Positions 34,102-42,704 are shown, counted from the first letter of the stretch. The stretch is 64,000 nucleotides of DNA from Hymenobacter gelipurpurascens (GCF_900187375.1 NZ_FYEW01000002.1:1054001-1118000); one strand, 5' to 3'. Program-made: numbers and translations. Notes: a model not told the origin generated them from the letters alone.

Positions 34102-34212
34102 GTAGCGTGAAGCTCCAGCTTCACGCGTCGTGGCTGAGCATGAGCAATGTGGCCTGTGTAGGCCAGTTGCTGGCTGCTCAATGAGGCTCGAAGCTGGAGC
34201 TTCGCGCTACAA
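34102..34212. repeat. Nested inverted repeat (two small hairpins as arms)
   Basis: TGTAGCGTGAAGCTCCAGCTTCA at 34102-34124 is complemented with two mismatches by CGAAGCTGGAGCTTCGCGCTACA (34190-34212). Each arm is itself close to a hairpin around GAAGCTCCAGCTTC. The centre holds TGGCCTGTGTAGGCCAG. It separates DUF4295 from ftsY. Confidence 0.75.
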
Positions 34213-34220
34213 CGCAAAAA

Positions 34221-34242
34221 AGTCCCACAAAGGCGGGACTTC
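34221..34242 (-). terminator. Terminator after DUF4295 gene
   Basis: AAGTCCC pairs with GGGACTT, with an A-run to the left that is a T-run on the transcribed strand. Confidence 0.7.
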
Positions 34243-34276
34243 TTCACTTACGTTGGAATGCCGCGGGGGCGTCCAA

Positions 34277-34438
34277 TTACTTAACGCCGGTGGCGATATA
34301 GTCCTGTACTTTATCAACAGGCACCATTTCCTCTTTGAAGGTATAGGCACCAGTCTTGTCCGATTTCACGGCACGAATAACCTTAGCCCAGTCCTTACCG
34401 CCAGCGGTTTTCAGGGTTGCTACTACTTTCTTAGCCAT
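34277..34438 (-). CDS. DUF4295 family small protein
   Basis: A protein of 53 residues starting MAKKVVATLKTAGGKDWAKV, with KTGAYTFKEEMV and VQDYIATGVK. It matches DUF4295, a short basic protein found almost only in Bacteroidota and nearly always encoded straight after rpmG, which suggests a ribosome-associated role; this is inference from position. The start is eight bases after the rpmG stop, so the pair is an operon. Confidence 0.92.
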   Translation of the reverse strand: MAKKVVATLKTAGGKDWAKVIRAVKSDKTGAYTFKEEMVPVDKVQDYIATGVK

Positions 34439-34445
34439 TGCTCAA

Positions 34446-34628
34446 TTACTTGATTTCCTTGTGAACGGTCATCTTCTTGAGCACGGAGTTGAACTTTTTC
34501 AGCTCAATGCGCTCAGGGGTGTTCTTGCGGTTCTTCGTGGTGATGTAGCGCGAGGTGCCCGGCTGGCCCGAGTTTTTGTGCTCGGTGCACTCCAGGATTA
34601 CCTGCACCCGGTTTCCTTTTTTAGCCAT
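34446..34628 (-). CDS. rpmG: 50S ribosomal protein L33
   Basis: A protein of 60 residues: [21 protein letters not shown]..., [23 protein letters not shown] normal L33. Only one Cys is present, so the zinc-ribbon Cys pairs of the C+ form are missing and this is the zinc-independent C- type. An excellent promoter lies 30 bases upstream. The partner rpmB, next to rpmG in most bacteria, is 3.2 kb upstream here. Confidence 0.97.
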   Translation of the reverse strand: MAKKGNRVQVILECTEHKNSGQPGTSRYITTKNRKNTPERIELKKFNSVLKKMTVHKEIK

Positions 34629-34657
34629 CTCGACTGGGGTTTTAGGATTAAGGACTG

Positions 34658-34688
34658 CAAAGGTACAAACCTTTGGGGAATTGACAAA
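34658..34688 (-). promoter_or_regulatory. Bacteroidota promoter of rpmG-DUF4295 (-33 and -7 boxes)
   Basis: On the minus strand TTTG (34688-34685) is followed after 19 bases by TACCTTTG (34665-34658), the full Bacteroidota consensus. The rpmG ATG is 29 bases further. The best promoter match in the window. Confidence 0.75.
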
Positions 34689-34775
34689 CAGTCAGCAACA
34701 TTCCTCCTAAAACAACGCTATTTTTCGTACTCAGAGCCTAAAAAAGTGGCCTAGCCGGCTGCTGTAATATGCAGA

Positions 34776-34825
34776 AGGCCCTTTGTTGTCCCCAAAGATA
34801 GTACTCTGGGACGAACAAAGGACCT
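34776..34825 (-). terminator. Terminator-like hairpin after the 34847-35707 gene
   Basis: AGGCCCTTTGTTGTCCC pairs, with one mismatch and one bulge, with GGGACGAACAAAGGACCT. It lies 20 bases downstream of the stop at 34847. Confidence 0.6.
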
Positions 34826-34846
34826 CTGTATCTTTTGTTTGCACCA

Positions 34847-35707
34847 CTAGCGCAGCACCATATCATAGAGCACCACTACGTACTCATGGTTTTTATGATC
34901 CTGGCGATACGTGTAGCGAGTCGGGTAATACAAGCCCGTGCGGGAAACGGCAGCGGGCTGCGGGATTCTGTAATTATCGTGCTGGGTTCTTTCTAGGAAG
35001 GCCTTGGTAAACATGGGCTCCAGGAATGTTACGTTCCCATTGAAGGTGCCATAAATAAACGTTTGGGTAAAGGTCTGGCCCTGAAATTCAGGAGCCGTGG
35101 GGTCAAGCCAATGCTTGCCCATACCGGGTACCGTACCGGGGCCGGGTACATAACCGGTGGGTATATACGCTGCATCCGGAAGCACCTCTCCTAGTGGGTC
35201 ATTGGGCTTGATAACGGCGCGCTCCGCTGGACTGATCATGTAGAAGTGCAGGTCGAAGTGGGGCAGCGTATAGATAGTTACGGGCTCGTGGCCGTGAGGA
35301 TTCCAGTCGAGAGATAAGTGATTGAAGGGAATGGGTAGCGACGCTGCCTGAGCAGGAAGTGCCATCTGATACCAGAGCAGCGTAGGCGGAAATACATCCT
35401 CGGTGGGTAGGCCAGTAAGCGCGGCCTCCGTGATACGCACCCCGATTTCCTGGGGCACCCCCTTCTTGTTTACCGTCACAAAACTGCGCGCGGTGCCGTT
35501 TCCAACGCTAACAGCCGGACCAGAATAGGTGGTAAAGTTGGCGTTGCCATTGGGCGAGCCATTGCCCGACGACATAGCATCATTGGTGGCGATACTGGAC
35601 TGACTGGCCGGTTGCGGCAGGTCGTCAGTACGGCTACAGGCGGTAGATAGAACGGTTGCGCCGACACACATAAGCGCAAGTAAGCGGCTGAAGGAAGGGC
35701 TTTCCAT
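34847..35707 (-). CDS. Lipoprotein of the DUF5602/TTHB210-like type
   Basis: A protein of 286 residues with a lipoprotein signal (lipobox LSTAC, Cys about 24). After a Ser/Asn-rich linker (to about 55) comes a beta-rich domain with HLSLDWNPHGHEPVTIYTLPHFDLHFYMIS (about 130-160) and PGMGKHWLDP (about 198), a His pattern of the DUF5602/TTHB210-like family, possibly metal-binding. Function unknown. It lies between rpmB and rpmG, together with the Xaa-Pro aminopeptidase gene, and so interrupts a conserved ribosomal protein cluster. Own terminator; probably own promoter. Confidence 0.8.
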   Translation of the reverse strand: MESPSFSRLLALMCVGATVLSTACSRTDDLPQPASQSSIATNDAMSSGNGSPNGNANFTTYSGPAVSVGNGTARSFVTVNKKGVPQEIGVRITEAALTGLPTEDVFPPTLLWYQMALPAQAASLPIPFNHLSLDWNPHGHEPVTIYTLPHFDLHFYMISPAERAVIKPNDPLGEVLPDAAYIPTGYVPGPGTVPGMGKHWLDPTAPEFQGQTFTQTFIYGTFNGNVTFLEPMFTKAFLERTQHDNYRIPQPAAVSRTGLYYPTRYTYRQDHKNHEYVVVLYDMVLR

Positions 35708-35871
35708 AAGCTGGTGTGGTTTATTAATGGAAAAACAGGCTGAACGGCAAGTACTTGGCCTCTCTATCTATTTACTTCACTCGAGGCACCACTTAGGCAC
35801 GAGTTTGGCGTGAGCCTCTGCTCAGAAGCCCTGATTAAGCCAATTATTTATCAAGTTAGTACAATATATAA

Positions 35872-35910
35872 AACTCCCTGAACTATAGCAAGGCTATAAT
35901 TCAGGGAGTT
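35872..35910 (-). terminator. Terminator of the Xaa-Pro aminopeptidase gene
   Basis: AACTCCCTGAA-CTATAG pairs with CTATAATTCAGGGAGTT. A second small hairpin AGCTGCATAAATATGCAGCT lies at 35915-35934. Confidence 0.75.
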
Positions 35911-35945
35911 AGGAAGCTGCATAAATATGCAGCTATACTGACGTA

Positions 35946-37607
35946 CTATTTTAACTCTGGCAGCTTAAACCCGTCTAGGCCACTTGGCTTTTCCATCCAG
36001 GACTCTATCTCCGCTACTGTGCGTGGTGCTTCGCTGGATAGGTTCTCGTAGCCCTTGGGCGTTATCAGGACGTCGTCCTCAATACGCACTCCAATATTCC
36101 ACCACTTTTTGTCGCAGAGGCTGCCTTCGGGAATGTAGATGCCCGGCTCTACGGTAATTACATTCCCGGCTTGCAGCGGTCCGTAGCTGCCGCGGTCATG
36201 CACATCTAGGCCTAGATAGTGACTGGTGCCGTGCGGAAAATACGTGCGCATTTCCTCGGCCGTCCTGATGATGCCCAGCTTCGTGAGGCCCTCGGCAATT
36301 ACTTTCTGGGCAGCCATATGAGGCGCCTGAAATTCTTTGCCGGGCTTGCACTCCCTGAAAGCAGCCTCTTGGGCGGCCAGCACCAGTTCGTAAATCTGGC
36401 GTTGCGCGGGGCTGAACTTGCCGGAGGGCGGAATCGTGCGCGTTACATCGGCCGAGTAGCCGTGGTACTCGGCGCCGCAGTCCATCAGTAGTAAGTCGTT
36501 CTTTACCTGCGGCTTGTCATTCTCGATGTAGTGGAGTACGCAGGCATTGTTGCCGGCCCCCACAATACTGGGGTAGCCTTCAAACTCGGCACCGTATTTC
36601 CGATACACGTATTCGTGCAGCCCCTGAAGCTCCCGTTCGCCTACTTCCGGCCGCGTGGCCTTCATAACCTCCTGCTGGCCTACGGCACTAATCCGGACGG
36701 CCCGACGAAGCAGGGCTATTTCCTCCGGCGTTTTCAGGGCACGCAACTGGTCGAGGATTTCATCCAGCGAGCTGCCATCATAGCGGCTGGTAGGTTTGTT
36801 GACTATGGCTTTCTGTCGCTCAGCCGTTGTTTTAGCCGCCAGATACCCTTGCACATACGCATCTTGGCCGAGTGCAGGCTGGCCCTGAGTCATATCCTGC
36901 AGATACACCTTTAGCCGGTCAGCCGCCTTCAGGCCGTATTGCTGGATGAGCTTATAGGCCTGCTCGGTGCCAGGATCGAAGCTGGGCGGCACGGCGGCCT
37001 GCTGCCGGAAGGTGGCTACCAGGTCATGGAGGTCGGCGGGGTCTTTGGCATCGTTGCGCATATCAGCAGGCAACGCCAGAAAGTTGACCTGCTGGAAGCT
37101 GCTCCACGGAATACCTGCTGTAGCAAAGTCCTTGTTGTCGGCCACGTACTGCACCTTCAGTTGCTGCCGGGTGCCTTCCGTGCCTAAGCGGCGACCAGTC
37201 CACTGCTCCGCTTTCGGGTCGCGGGGCTGCACAAAGAGGGCTTCCGTGATGCCCGATTGGCCCTTAATGGTTTGTGGCTCCTTGAACAGCAGCAACATAG
37301 CATCCGGCTCCTCATACCCGGTCAGGTAATAAAAATCGGGATGCTGATGATACACAAAGTCCACATCGTTGGCGCGGTTCCGGATGGGAGCCGCAAACAA
37401 CACGGCTACTGAACCAGGCGGCAGCGCCTGGCGCACCAACTCACGGCGTTGCTTATGAAACGCGGGGTCCAGGAAATCGGTGGGACGGTCGGGGCCAGCG
37501 GCGCGCTGGGCCAGCGCAGTGGTAGGTGAGGTGAGGGCCAGTAGGCCAGTCAGCAGGAACGCGGGGAGTGCGGGCCAGGCCGCACGAGCAAGTATAGAGT
37601 AAGGCAT
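35946..37607 (-). CDS. Xaa-Pro aminopeptidase (M24B), exported
   Basis: A protein of 553 residues from ATG 37605-37607, which gives a clean signal peptide (MPYSILARAAWPALPAFLLTG, cleavage after ALA); the frame reaches further upstream without support. It removes N-terminal residues preceding proline. AMP_N domain (about 40-180), then the pita-bread M24 fold (about 285-530). Metal ligands visible: MDCGAEYHGYSADVTR (two Asp), HGTSHYLGLDVHD (His), VEPGIY (Glu) and RIEDDVLIT (Glu). Probably periplasmic, in peptide scavenging. It lies, with the lipoprotein gene, inside the usual rpmB-rpmG neighbourhood. Confidence 0.95.
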   Translation of the reverse strand: MPYSILARAAWPALPAFLLTGLLALTSPTTALAQRAAGPDRPTDFLDPAFHKQRRELVRQALPPGSVAVLFAAPIRNRANDVDFVYHQHPDFYYLTGYEEPDAMLLLFKEPQTIKGQSGITEALFVQPRDPKAEQWTGRRLGTEGTRQQLKVQYVADNKDFATAGIPWSSFQQVNFLALPADMRNDAKDPADLHDLVATFRQQAAVPPSFDPGTEQAYKLIQQYGLKAADRLKVYLQDMTQGQPALGQDAYVQGYLAAKTTAERQKAIVNKPTSRYDGSSLDEILDQLRALKTPEEIALLRRAVRISAVGQQEVMKATRPEVGERELQGLHEYVYRKYGAEFEGYPSIVGAGNNACVLHYIENDKPQVKNDLLLMDCGAEYHGYSADVTRTIPPSGKFSPAQRQIYELVLAAQEAAFRECKPGKEFQAPHMAAQKVIAEGLTKLGIIRTAEEMRTYFPHGTSHYLGLDVHDRGSYGPLQAGNVITVEPGIYIPEGSLCDKKWWNIGVRIEDDVLITPKGYENLSSEAPRTVAEIESWMEKPSGLDGFKLPELK

Positions 37608-37730
37608 AGCAACCGCAAAGACCAGCATCAACTCCGAGCGTTGCGCTGGGAGCAAGCCCATGGCTTCTGGGGTCTGAGGCGTTGCAACTTCCGCAAAAAA
37701 TGGCAGGAAGCAAGCGCTAGGTGGCCTAGC

Positions 37731-37826
37731 AAAAAAGCAGCGCCACCCTTCCGCTTTGGGCACCAGCCAAATCTTTTCGAAAAAAGACCCGATGATGCAC
37801 CAAGCGGAAGCGTGGCGCTGCTTTTT
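37731..37826 (-). terminator. Very long stem-loop downstream of rpmB
   Basis: AAAAAGCAGCGCCAC-C-CTTCCGCTT (37732-37755) pairs with AAGCGGAAG-C-GTGGCGCTGCTTTTT (37802-37826), 24 bp with one C/C mismatch. The 46-base loop holds a small hairpin CTTTTCGAAAAAAG. It starts 17 bases after the rpmB stop; A/T tracts on both sides fit a terminator. Confidence 0.8.
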
Positions 37827-37843
37827 CTAGCCTTTTGCTTAGA

Positions 37844-38083
37844 CTAGTAAACGATGAAGCCTTGCTCCTTGGCCTTCTTCAGGACCGACATGATGCCGTT
37901 CTTGTTGATAGTCCGGATGGTGCTGGTAGCTACTTTCAGCGTTACCCAAGCATCCTCTTCAGGGATGTAGAAGCGCTTTTTCTGCAAGTTCGGGTAGAAC
38001 TTACGCTTGGTTTTGTTGTTGGCGTGCGAAACGTTGTTGCCTACGCGGGTACGCTTGCCGGTCAGATCACAAACTCGGGCCAT
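37844..38083 (-). CDS. rpmB: 50S ribosomal protein L28
   Basis: A protein of 79 residues: [34 protein letters not shown]..., ending [14 protein letters not shown]. Normal bacterial L28, binding 23S rRNA near the exit channel region. A near-consensus -7 box (GATATTTG) is about 35 bases upstream. In most Bacteroidota rpmG follows directly; here a long stem-loop and two unrelated genes intervene. Confidence 0.97.
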   Translation of the reverse strand: MARVCDLTGKRTRVGNNVSHANNKTKRKFYPNLQKKRFYIPEEDAWVTLKVATSTIRTINKNGIMSVLKKAKEQGFIVY

Positions 38084-38188
38084 GATATAAGGAGCTTAGA
38101 GGTTTCAATGCTGGAAAAAGGGACGCAAATATCGGTATTTCTCGGATAGAAGCAAACCGGGAGGCTGAAAAATAGCGCGTTAGCCTAC

Positions 38189-38464
<276 letters not shown>

Positions 38465-38513
38465 CTAGCAGGTCTGGCTTGTGCTAGGCCACTGCTTCTT
38501 CATACTGCTGCGT

Positions 38514-38990
38514 ATGCGCTACTGCCTCTGCTTGTTGCTTGCTGCTTTTCTTGCCACGCCTGTGCTAGGCCAGCAACCAGTGCCAGCTTCCATAGCGGCA
38601 TTGGTGGGGCAGTTGGAACAGAATGCCGATGAAAAGCTTCCGGAAGCGCCGCTCAAGGAAGCTCGCCGCACCTTTGCCCAAACCCGACAGCGCTATTCGC
38701 GTGGTTTACCGCCAGGCTCTCAATTGTACCTAACGGCCCAAATCCTCAACGAGGCGGCTGTGCCAGAGCCTGTGGTGGTGCGCGTGGCTTCCTGGGAAGC
38801 AGGCCGTGTGGTAGGCCATATTGTGCGCCTGCACTCAGATGGCACCTCGGTTGCCGCTGCCCCTGCAGAGTTTGAAGAGGCTGCGGTACTGGACTGGGCA
38901 TTGCTGCGGCCCAATGGCTCGGAGGAGGGCAATCATTTAGGTAAATTTCTGGAGCTCGAAGAGCGCCTGGCCGCCCTATCTGACCACTAA
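38514..38990 (+). CDS. Secreted DUF2314-like protein, copy 1
   Basis: A protein of 158 residues from ATG 38514 with a signal peptide (MRYCLCLLLAAFLATPVLG). The mature part has the DUF2314 layout: LKEARRTFAQTRQRYSRGLPPGSQLYL (about 53-79), VVVRVASWEAGRVVGHI, then FEEAAVLDWALLRPNGSEEGNHLGKFL near the end. The neighbour at 39083 has the same blocks (KQARRTLPQAKQRF, VFVRVREW, VLDWTISQPDGSEEGNFVGK), so the two are tandem paralogues. DUF2314 proteins (such as E. coli YegJ) have no known activity. Opposite strand to the DUF5522 gene. Confidence 0.8.
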   Translation: MRYCLCLLLAAFLATPVLGQQPVPASIAALVGQLEQNADEKLPEAPLKEARRTFAQTRQRYSRGLPPGSQLYLTAQILNEAAVPEPVVVRVASWEAGRVVGHIVRLHSDGTSVAAAPAEFEEAAVLDWALLRPNGSEEGNHLGKFLELEERLAALSDH

Positions 38991-39082
38991 ATGCCAGCCA
39001 AGTGGCCTAGCGGCTGAGGCTTTTTAGTAGCTTGCGGAGGGCCGGCCCTATGACAGGCGGTGGCTTTATCACCTCCCGTTTT

Positions 39083-39595
39083 ATGACTTCGCGCACTATT
39101 CTAGGCCTCTTGTTATGCAACTCGCTGCTCTGCTTGGGCACGCTGACCGCCGGGGCGCAGCAGCTCCGCAACGATGCTCCCGTTTCGGCCAACGCCCCTA
39201 CCGACAGGCCCCTTTCGGTACTGAAGACGGAAGACGATAAAGGTCTGCATCAGCTAGACAAGGTCATTGCCCCTGCCGTGAAACAGGCCCGCCGAACGCT
39301 GCCCCAAGCCAAACAGCGCTTCCAGAGTGGCCTAGCGGCCGGCCAGGCCTTTTTCCTGACTACGCGCATTTATGATGCTGATGGCCGTTTCGAGCAGGTG
39401 TTTGTGCGGGTGCGAGAATGGCAGGGATCTTCCATCAAAGGCATCATTGCCAGCGACCTTGCGGTAGTGCAGCAGTACCAGACCGGGCAACTCATCGAGT
39501 TTCCGGAAAAAGCGGTGCTCGACTGGACAATTAGCCAGCCAGATGGTTCTGAGGAAGGCAACTTTGTCGGAAAGCTGATGGATACCTTGCAGTAG
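39083..39595 (+). CDS. Secreted DUF2314-like protein, copy 2
   Basis: A protein of 170 residues from ATG 39083, chosen because MTSRTILGLLLCNSLLCLG is a proper signal peptide ending TAGAQ; the frame extends 17 codons upstream. The conserved part (about 70-170) closely resembles the DUF2314 consensus: AVKQARRTLPQAKQRFQSGL, FVRVREWQGSSIKGIIASD, and KAVLDWTISQPDGSEEGNFVGK. Paralogue of the gene before it; a 92-base gap separates them. Function unknown. Confidence 0.82.
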   Translation: MTSRTILGLLLCNSLLCLGTLTAGAQQLRNDAPVSANAPTDRPLSVLKTEDDKGLHQLDKVIAPAVKQARRTLPQAKQRFQSGLAAGQAFFLTTRIYDADGRFEQVFVRVREWQGSSIKGIIASDLAVVQQYQTGQLIEFPEKAVLDWTISQPDGSEEGNFVGKLMDTLQ

Positions 39596-39624
39596 GAAAG
39601 CAGCCTGGCCCGGCGGCTTTTCCG

Positions 39625-39632
39625 TAAATTTG
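39625..39632 (+). promoter_or_regulatory. -7 promoter element of rocD
   Basis: TAAATTTG, a consensus match, 38 bases upstream of the rocD ATG. Confidence 0.5.
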
Positions 39633-39670
39633 AATACCCCGCTTTGTTTACCCACCCAACCTTTCGTGTT

Positions 39671-40933
39671 ATGTCTGCTACTACCTCCCATACTTCCGCC
39701 CCTACCTTGCGCGGCCGCAGCCAAGAGCTCATGGCGCTCGAAGATCAATACGGCGCCCACAACTACCACCCGCTCCCGGTAGTGCTCAACCGGGGCGAAG
39801 GTGTGCATCTGTGGGATGTTGATGGCAAGCATTATTATGATTTCCTCTCGGCCTACTCGGCGGTGAATCAGGGCCATTGCCACCCACGCATCATTGGGGC
39901 CCTCACTGAGCAGGCGCAAAAGCTTACTCTCACCTCGCGGGCCTTCTTCAACGACCAGTTGGGCGCCGCCGAAAAGCAGCTGTGTGAGCTTTTCAACTAC
40001 GATAAGGCGTTGCTGATGAACTCAGGCGCCGAGGCGGTGGAAACGGCTCTGAAGCTGGCCCGCAAGTGGGGCTATCAGGAAAAGGGCATTGCCCCGAACC
40101 AGGCCGTCATCATTGTAGCCGAGCACAACTTCCACGGCCGCACTACCGGTATCATCTCCTTCAGCACCGACCCCGATTCTACGGGCGGCTTCGGGCCCTA
40201 CACCCCCGGCTACCAAGTGGTGCCCTACGATGACCTGGAGGCCCTAACCGAAGCTCTGCAGGATCCGCACATATGCGGTTTCCTGGTAGAGCCTATTCAG
40301 GGCGAGGCCGGCGTGATGGTGCCTTCCGATGGCTACCTGGCCAAAGCGGCGGCGCTGTGTAAAGAGCACAAGGTGCTGTTCATTGCCGACGAAATTCAGA
40401 CTGGCCTAGGCCGTACCGGCGAGCTACTGGCAGTATGCTACGAAGGCGTGCACGCCGATATCCTGATTCTGGGCAAAGCCCTGAGCGGCGGTGTGTTGCC
40501 GGTATCGGCGGTGCTGGCCCGCAACGAAATTATGCTCACCATTCAGCCCGGCCAGCACGGCTCTACGTTTGGCGGTAACCCGCTGGCTAGTGTGGTGCTG
40601 CGCGCTGCCCTGGATGTGCTTCTCGACGAAAAACTGACGGAAAATGCCCGCGCCCTGGGCGAGGTATTCCGGGAGCGTATGCGCCGCGTGCAGGCCAAGC
40701 GCCCCGAAGTAGTGGAGCTGGTGCGCGGCAAAGGCCTGCTGAATGCCGTGGTCATTAAGCCCCACGCCGACGGCCGCACTGCCTGGGATGTATGCGTGAC
40801 GCTGATGGAGCGCGGTGTACTGGCCAAACCTACCCACGGCGACATCATACGTTTCGCGCCGCCGCTGGTCATTACGGAAGAGCAGCTCCACGAGGCCTGC
40901 GACATAATTGAGCAAACCATACTGGAGTTCTAA
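39671..40933 (+). CDS. rocD: Ornithine--oxo-acid aminotransferase
   Basis: A protein of 420 residues from ATG 39671. PLP-dependent class III aminotransferase that moves the delta-amino group of ornithine to 2-oxoglutarate, giving glutamate semialdehyde (arginine/proline metabolism). Seen: [49 protein letters not shown] at the N-terminus, typical of Roc[17 protein letters not shown] (about 117); EPIQGEAGV (about 214); [11 protein letters not shown] (about 248); and the PLP lysine in ILGKALSGG (about 277). N-terminal and central signatures exclude ArgD and GabT. Single gene with its own promoter and terminator. Confidence 0.95.
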   Translation: MSATTSHTSAPTLRGRSQELMALEDQYGAHNYHPLPVVLNRGEGVHLWDVDGKHYYDFLSAYSAVNQGHCHPRIIGALTEQAQKLTLTSRAFFNDQLGAAEKQLCELFNYDKALLMNSGAEAVETALKLARKWGYQEKGIAPNQAVIIVAEHNFHGRTTGIISFSTDPDSTGGFGPYTPGYQVVPYDDLEALTEALQDPHICGFLVEPIQGEAGVMVPSDGYLAKAAALCKEHKVLFIADEIQTGLGRTGELLAVCYEGVHADILILGKALSGGVLPVSAVLARNEIMLTIQPGQHGSTFGGNPLASVVLRAALDVLLDEKLTENARALGEVFRERMRRVQAKRPEVVELVRGKGLLNAVVIKPHADGRTAWDVCVTLMERGVLAKPTHGDIIRFAPPLVITEEQLHEACDIIEQTILEF

Positions 40934-40957
40934 CCTGCTCACTATATGATATCTACA

Positions 40958-40993
40958 ACGGACTGCCTTACTTGTAGGCAGTCCGTTTATTTT
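40958..40993 (+). terminator. rocD terminator
   Basis: AACGGACTGCCT pairs with AGGCAGTCCGTT around TACTTGT, followed by TATTTTTT. Confidence 0.88.
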
Positions 40994-41004
40994 TTAGGTG
41001 GCCT

Positions 41005-41505
41005 ATGCATTACCGTTACTCTTTATTATCCCTGCTAGTAGTTATCGGCTGTCGAAGTGAGCGGGCGGCTTTCAGTTTTCAGTCATCGGCACCGGCTAGG
41101 CCACTATTTGTGCCAGCTCCGATAGCTACAAATGCTACGGCTGCTAAAGCTTCGTCAATCTCGCCATCAGCTTCACCGCTTCTTTCCAGGCAGCCGCAAG
41201 CACGTACCGCTAAACGGTACGCTGCTCAACTCCCGAAAGCTACCCGAGTGCTGCCGCCGCGCAGAAGTGGCCTAGGCCACTCCGAAACCACTCGCCATAC
41301 CTCCGCGTACGGCAAAGCGCGACGCCAGCCCCGGCACCCTTCCCGCGATTATACCCCGCTGGTTATGGCAACCCTGTTGGTAGCCCTTGGGTCGCTGCTG
41401 CTTATTGGGGCAGCAACGGCTCTTACCTCGTCGTTTATCCCGCTGATTGGCGTTCTGCTCATCGTTTTGGGCGGGGTTGTCTACTTTCACTGGCGTTACG
41501 AATAG
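41005..41505 (+). CDS. Small lipoprotein with C-terminal membrane hairpin, copy 1
   Basis: A protein of 166 residues. Short lipoprotein signal with lipobox VVIGC (Cys16) followed by RSERAAFSFQ. The middle 90 residues are a disordered, Ser/Pro/Arg-rich linker. The C-terminal 45 residues hold two hydrophobic helices (PLVMATLLVALGSLLLIGAATAL and FIPLIGVLLIVLGGVVYF). The next gene has the same plan and the same post-Cys motif. A lipid-anchored protein with two membrane helices is unusual. Function unknown. The linker contains an in-frame complete GGCCTAGGCC (SGLGH at 41269). Confidence 0.7.
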   Translation: MHYRYSLLSLLVVIGCRSERAAFSFQSSAPARPLFVPAPIATNATAAKASSISPSASPLLSRQPQARTAKRYAAQLPKATRVLPPRRSGLGHSETTRHTSAYGKARRQPRHPSRDYTPLVMATLLVALGSLLLIGAATALTSSFIPLIGVLLIVLGGVVYFHWRYE

Positions 41506-41535
41506 CTTATCTGATTCACCCTTACCGCACCTGCA

Positions 41536-42132
41536 ATGCCGCTTCGGCTACCCTACTTCTACCGGCTGCACCGTCAGACCCTTTCCGTTTTTTTACTAGT
41601 AGCCAGCGCACTTTTCAGCGGCTGTCGTAGCGAGCAGGTCGCTTTTCAGTTCAGGCCTGCCGCCGGCGCTGAGCAGCTAACAGCCCCCATCAACAGGCCT
41701 ACACCAGCTGCGGGTTTGGCAGGGCCGGCCACCCCAGAAGCAAACTCGCAGCAGCCTGAAGTGGCCTACGCGCCAGCAGCAACCCCGAAGCTCATTAGGA
41801 ACCACCAGGCCAAGGCTCAGGTATCTGCTACTACCAAACCCGCTTTGTCTGTCCGTAAAGTGACCTACCGTACGCTGGTGCGTTGGCAAGCTTTGCGGCC
41901 GAAGACGGGAACGGCTAGCCGGCCGCACACAGCTCAGCTGCGCGAGACCGGGCATCTGGTGATGGGCATTGCGCTCGTGGCAGCGGGAGTAGTGGCCGGC
42001 GTGCTACTAGGCGGCTGGCTAGGCCTAGGGGTGGGAGCTGCCGTGGTTATTCTGGGATACTACTTCCTGGGGCTGGCCTTTGGGGGCAAGCACGCGTGGC
42101 AGGAAGTGTTTCAAGAGTTCTTCAACATGTAG
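41536..42132 (+). CDS. Small lipoprotein with C-terminal membrane hairpin, copy 2
   Basis: A protein of 198 residues. Lipobox FSGC (Cys about 30) followed by RSEQVAFQFRP, matching RSERAAFSFQ of the gene before. A Pro/Ala-rich linker (about 40-130) leads to two helices (GHLVMGIALVAAGVVAGVLL and GLGVGAAVVILGYYFLGLAF). The gap of 30 bases to the preceding gene suggests cotranscription. Paralogue of the 41005-41505 protein by layout and motif. Function unknown. The stop codon TAG lies in TAGGCCACT. Confidence 0.72.
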   Translation: MPLRLPYFYRLHRQTLSVFLLVASALFSGCRSEQVAFQFRPAAGAEQLTAPINRPTPAAGLAGPATPEANSQQPEVAYAPAATPKLIRNHQAKAQVSATTKPALSVRKVTYRTLVRWQALRPKTGTASRPHTAQLRETGHLVMGIALVAAGVVAGVLLGGWLGLGVGAAVVILGYYFLGLAFGGKHAWQEVFQEFFNM

Positions 42133-42296
42133 GCCACTTTCACCTGGCAGAATAGCCCGTTGGGAGCTGTAGGTCAGTCGCTAACCGATGAAATACCTCG
42201 GCTGGCATGGCTCATTAGTCGGTTGGCCGAGTTAGCCAGCGCAGGGATAGGGCACGCAGTAGTTTTGTTTCACTACTACTCCAAAGTCCTACTATT

Positions 42297-42515
42297 ATGC
42301 GTGCTCTTCTACTGATTCTATTTTGTGGTGTTGTTTCGATGCTGGCCAGCTGCCAGACCAGCCGTCCGGCTTTCGTATCGCATCCGTTCAAGAACGTAGT
42401 AGACATGCCCTCCGACACGACCCGCAAGGTTATCGTGCTCCACGATTCGCAAGGCCCGCAAGGCACCCGTGTGGCCATGACGGCAGCTCAGGCTGCTGAG
42501 TTCAGCCAGCAGTAG
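42297..42515 (+). CDS. Small lipoprotein
   Basis: A protein of 72 residues from ATG 42297. Signal peptide with lipobox MLASC (Cys19) followed by QTSRPAFVSHPF, faintly recalling the RSE-x-AF-x-F motif after the Cys in the two preceding lipoproteins. The rest (NVVDMPSDTTRKVIVLHDSQGPQGTRVAMTA) has no known motif. Outer-membrane or periplasmic; role unknown. The stop TAG is in TAGGCCACT. The start is the only Met in frame with a signal peptide. Confidence 0.72.
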   Translation: MRALLLILFCGVVSMLASCQTSRPAFVSHPFKNVVDMPSDTTRKVIVLHDSQGPQGTRVAMTAAQAAEFSQQ

Positions 42516-42656
42516 GCCACTATTTCTCCGGTGCTGCGCTCTGCCCAGCACTGGTTTCGACCTGATTTTCACACACCGCCGCTCGCCGTGCCGCACCCGT
42601 TTCTGGGAGTAGCGCGGCGTTTTGGCGTGCAGGCTAATTAGCGAGGTCTGCAACCT

Positions 42657-42664
42657 TACCTTTG
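42657..42664 (+). promoter_or_regulatory. -7 promoter element of hemB
   Basis: TACCTTTG, an exact consensus match, 40 bases upstream of the ATG at 42705. Confidence 0.55.
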
Positions 42665-42704
42665 CCAGCGCTGTTCTATTCCGTCTCATTTCTGAAAACA
42701 ACGC

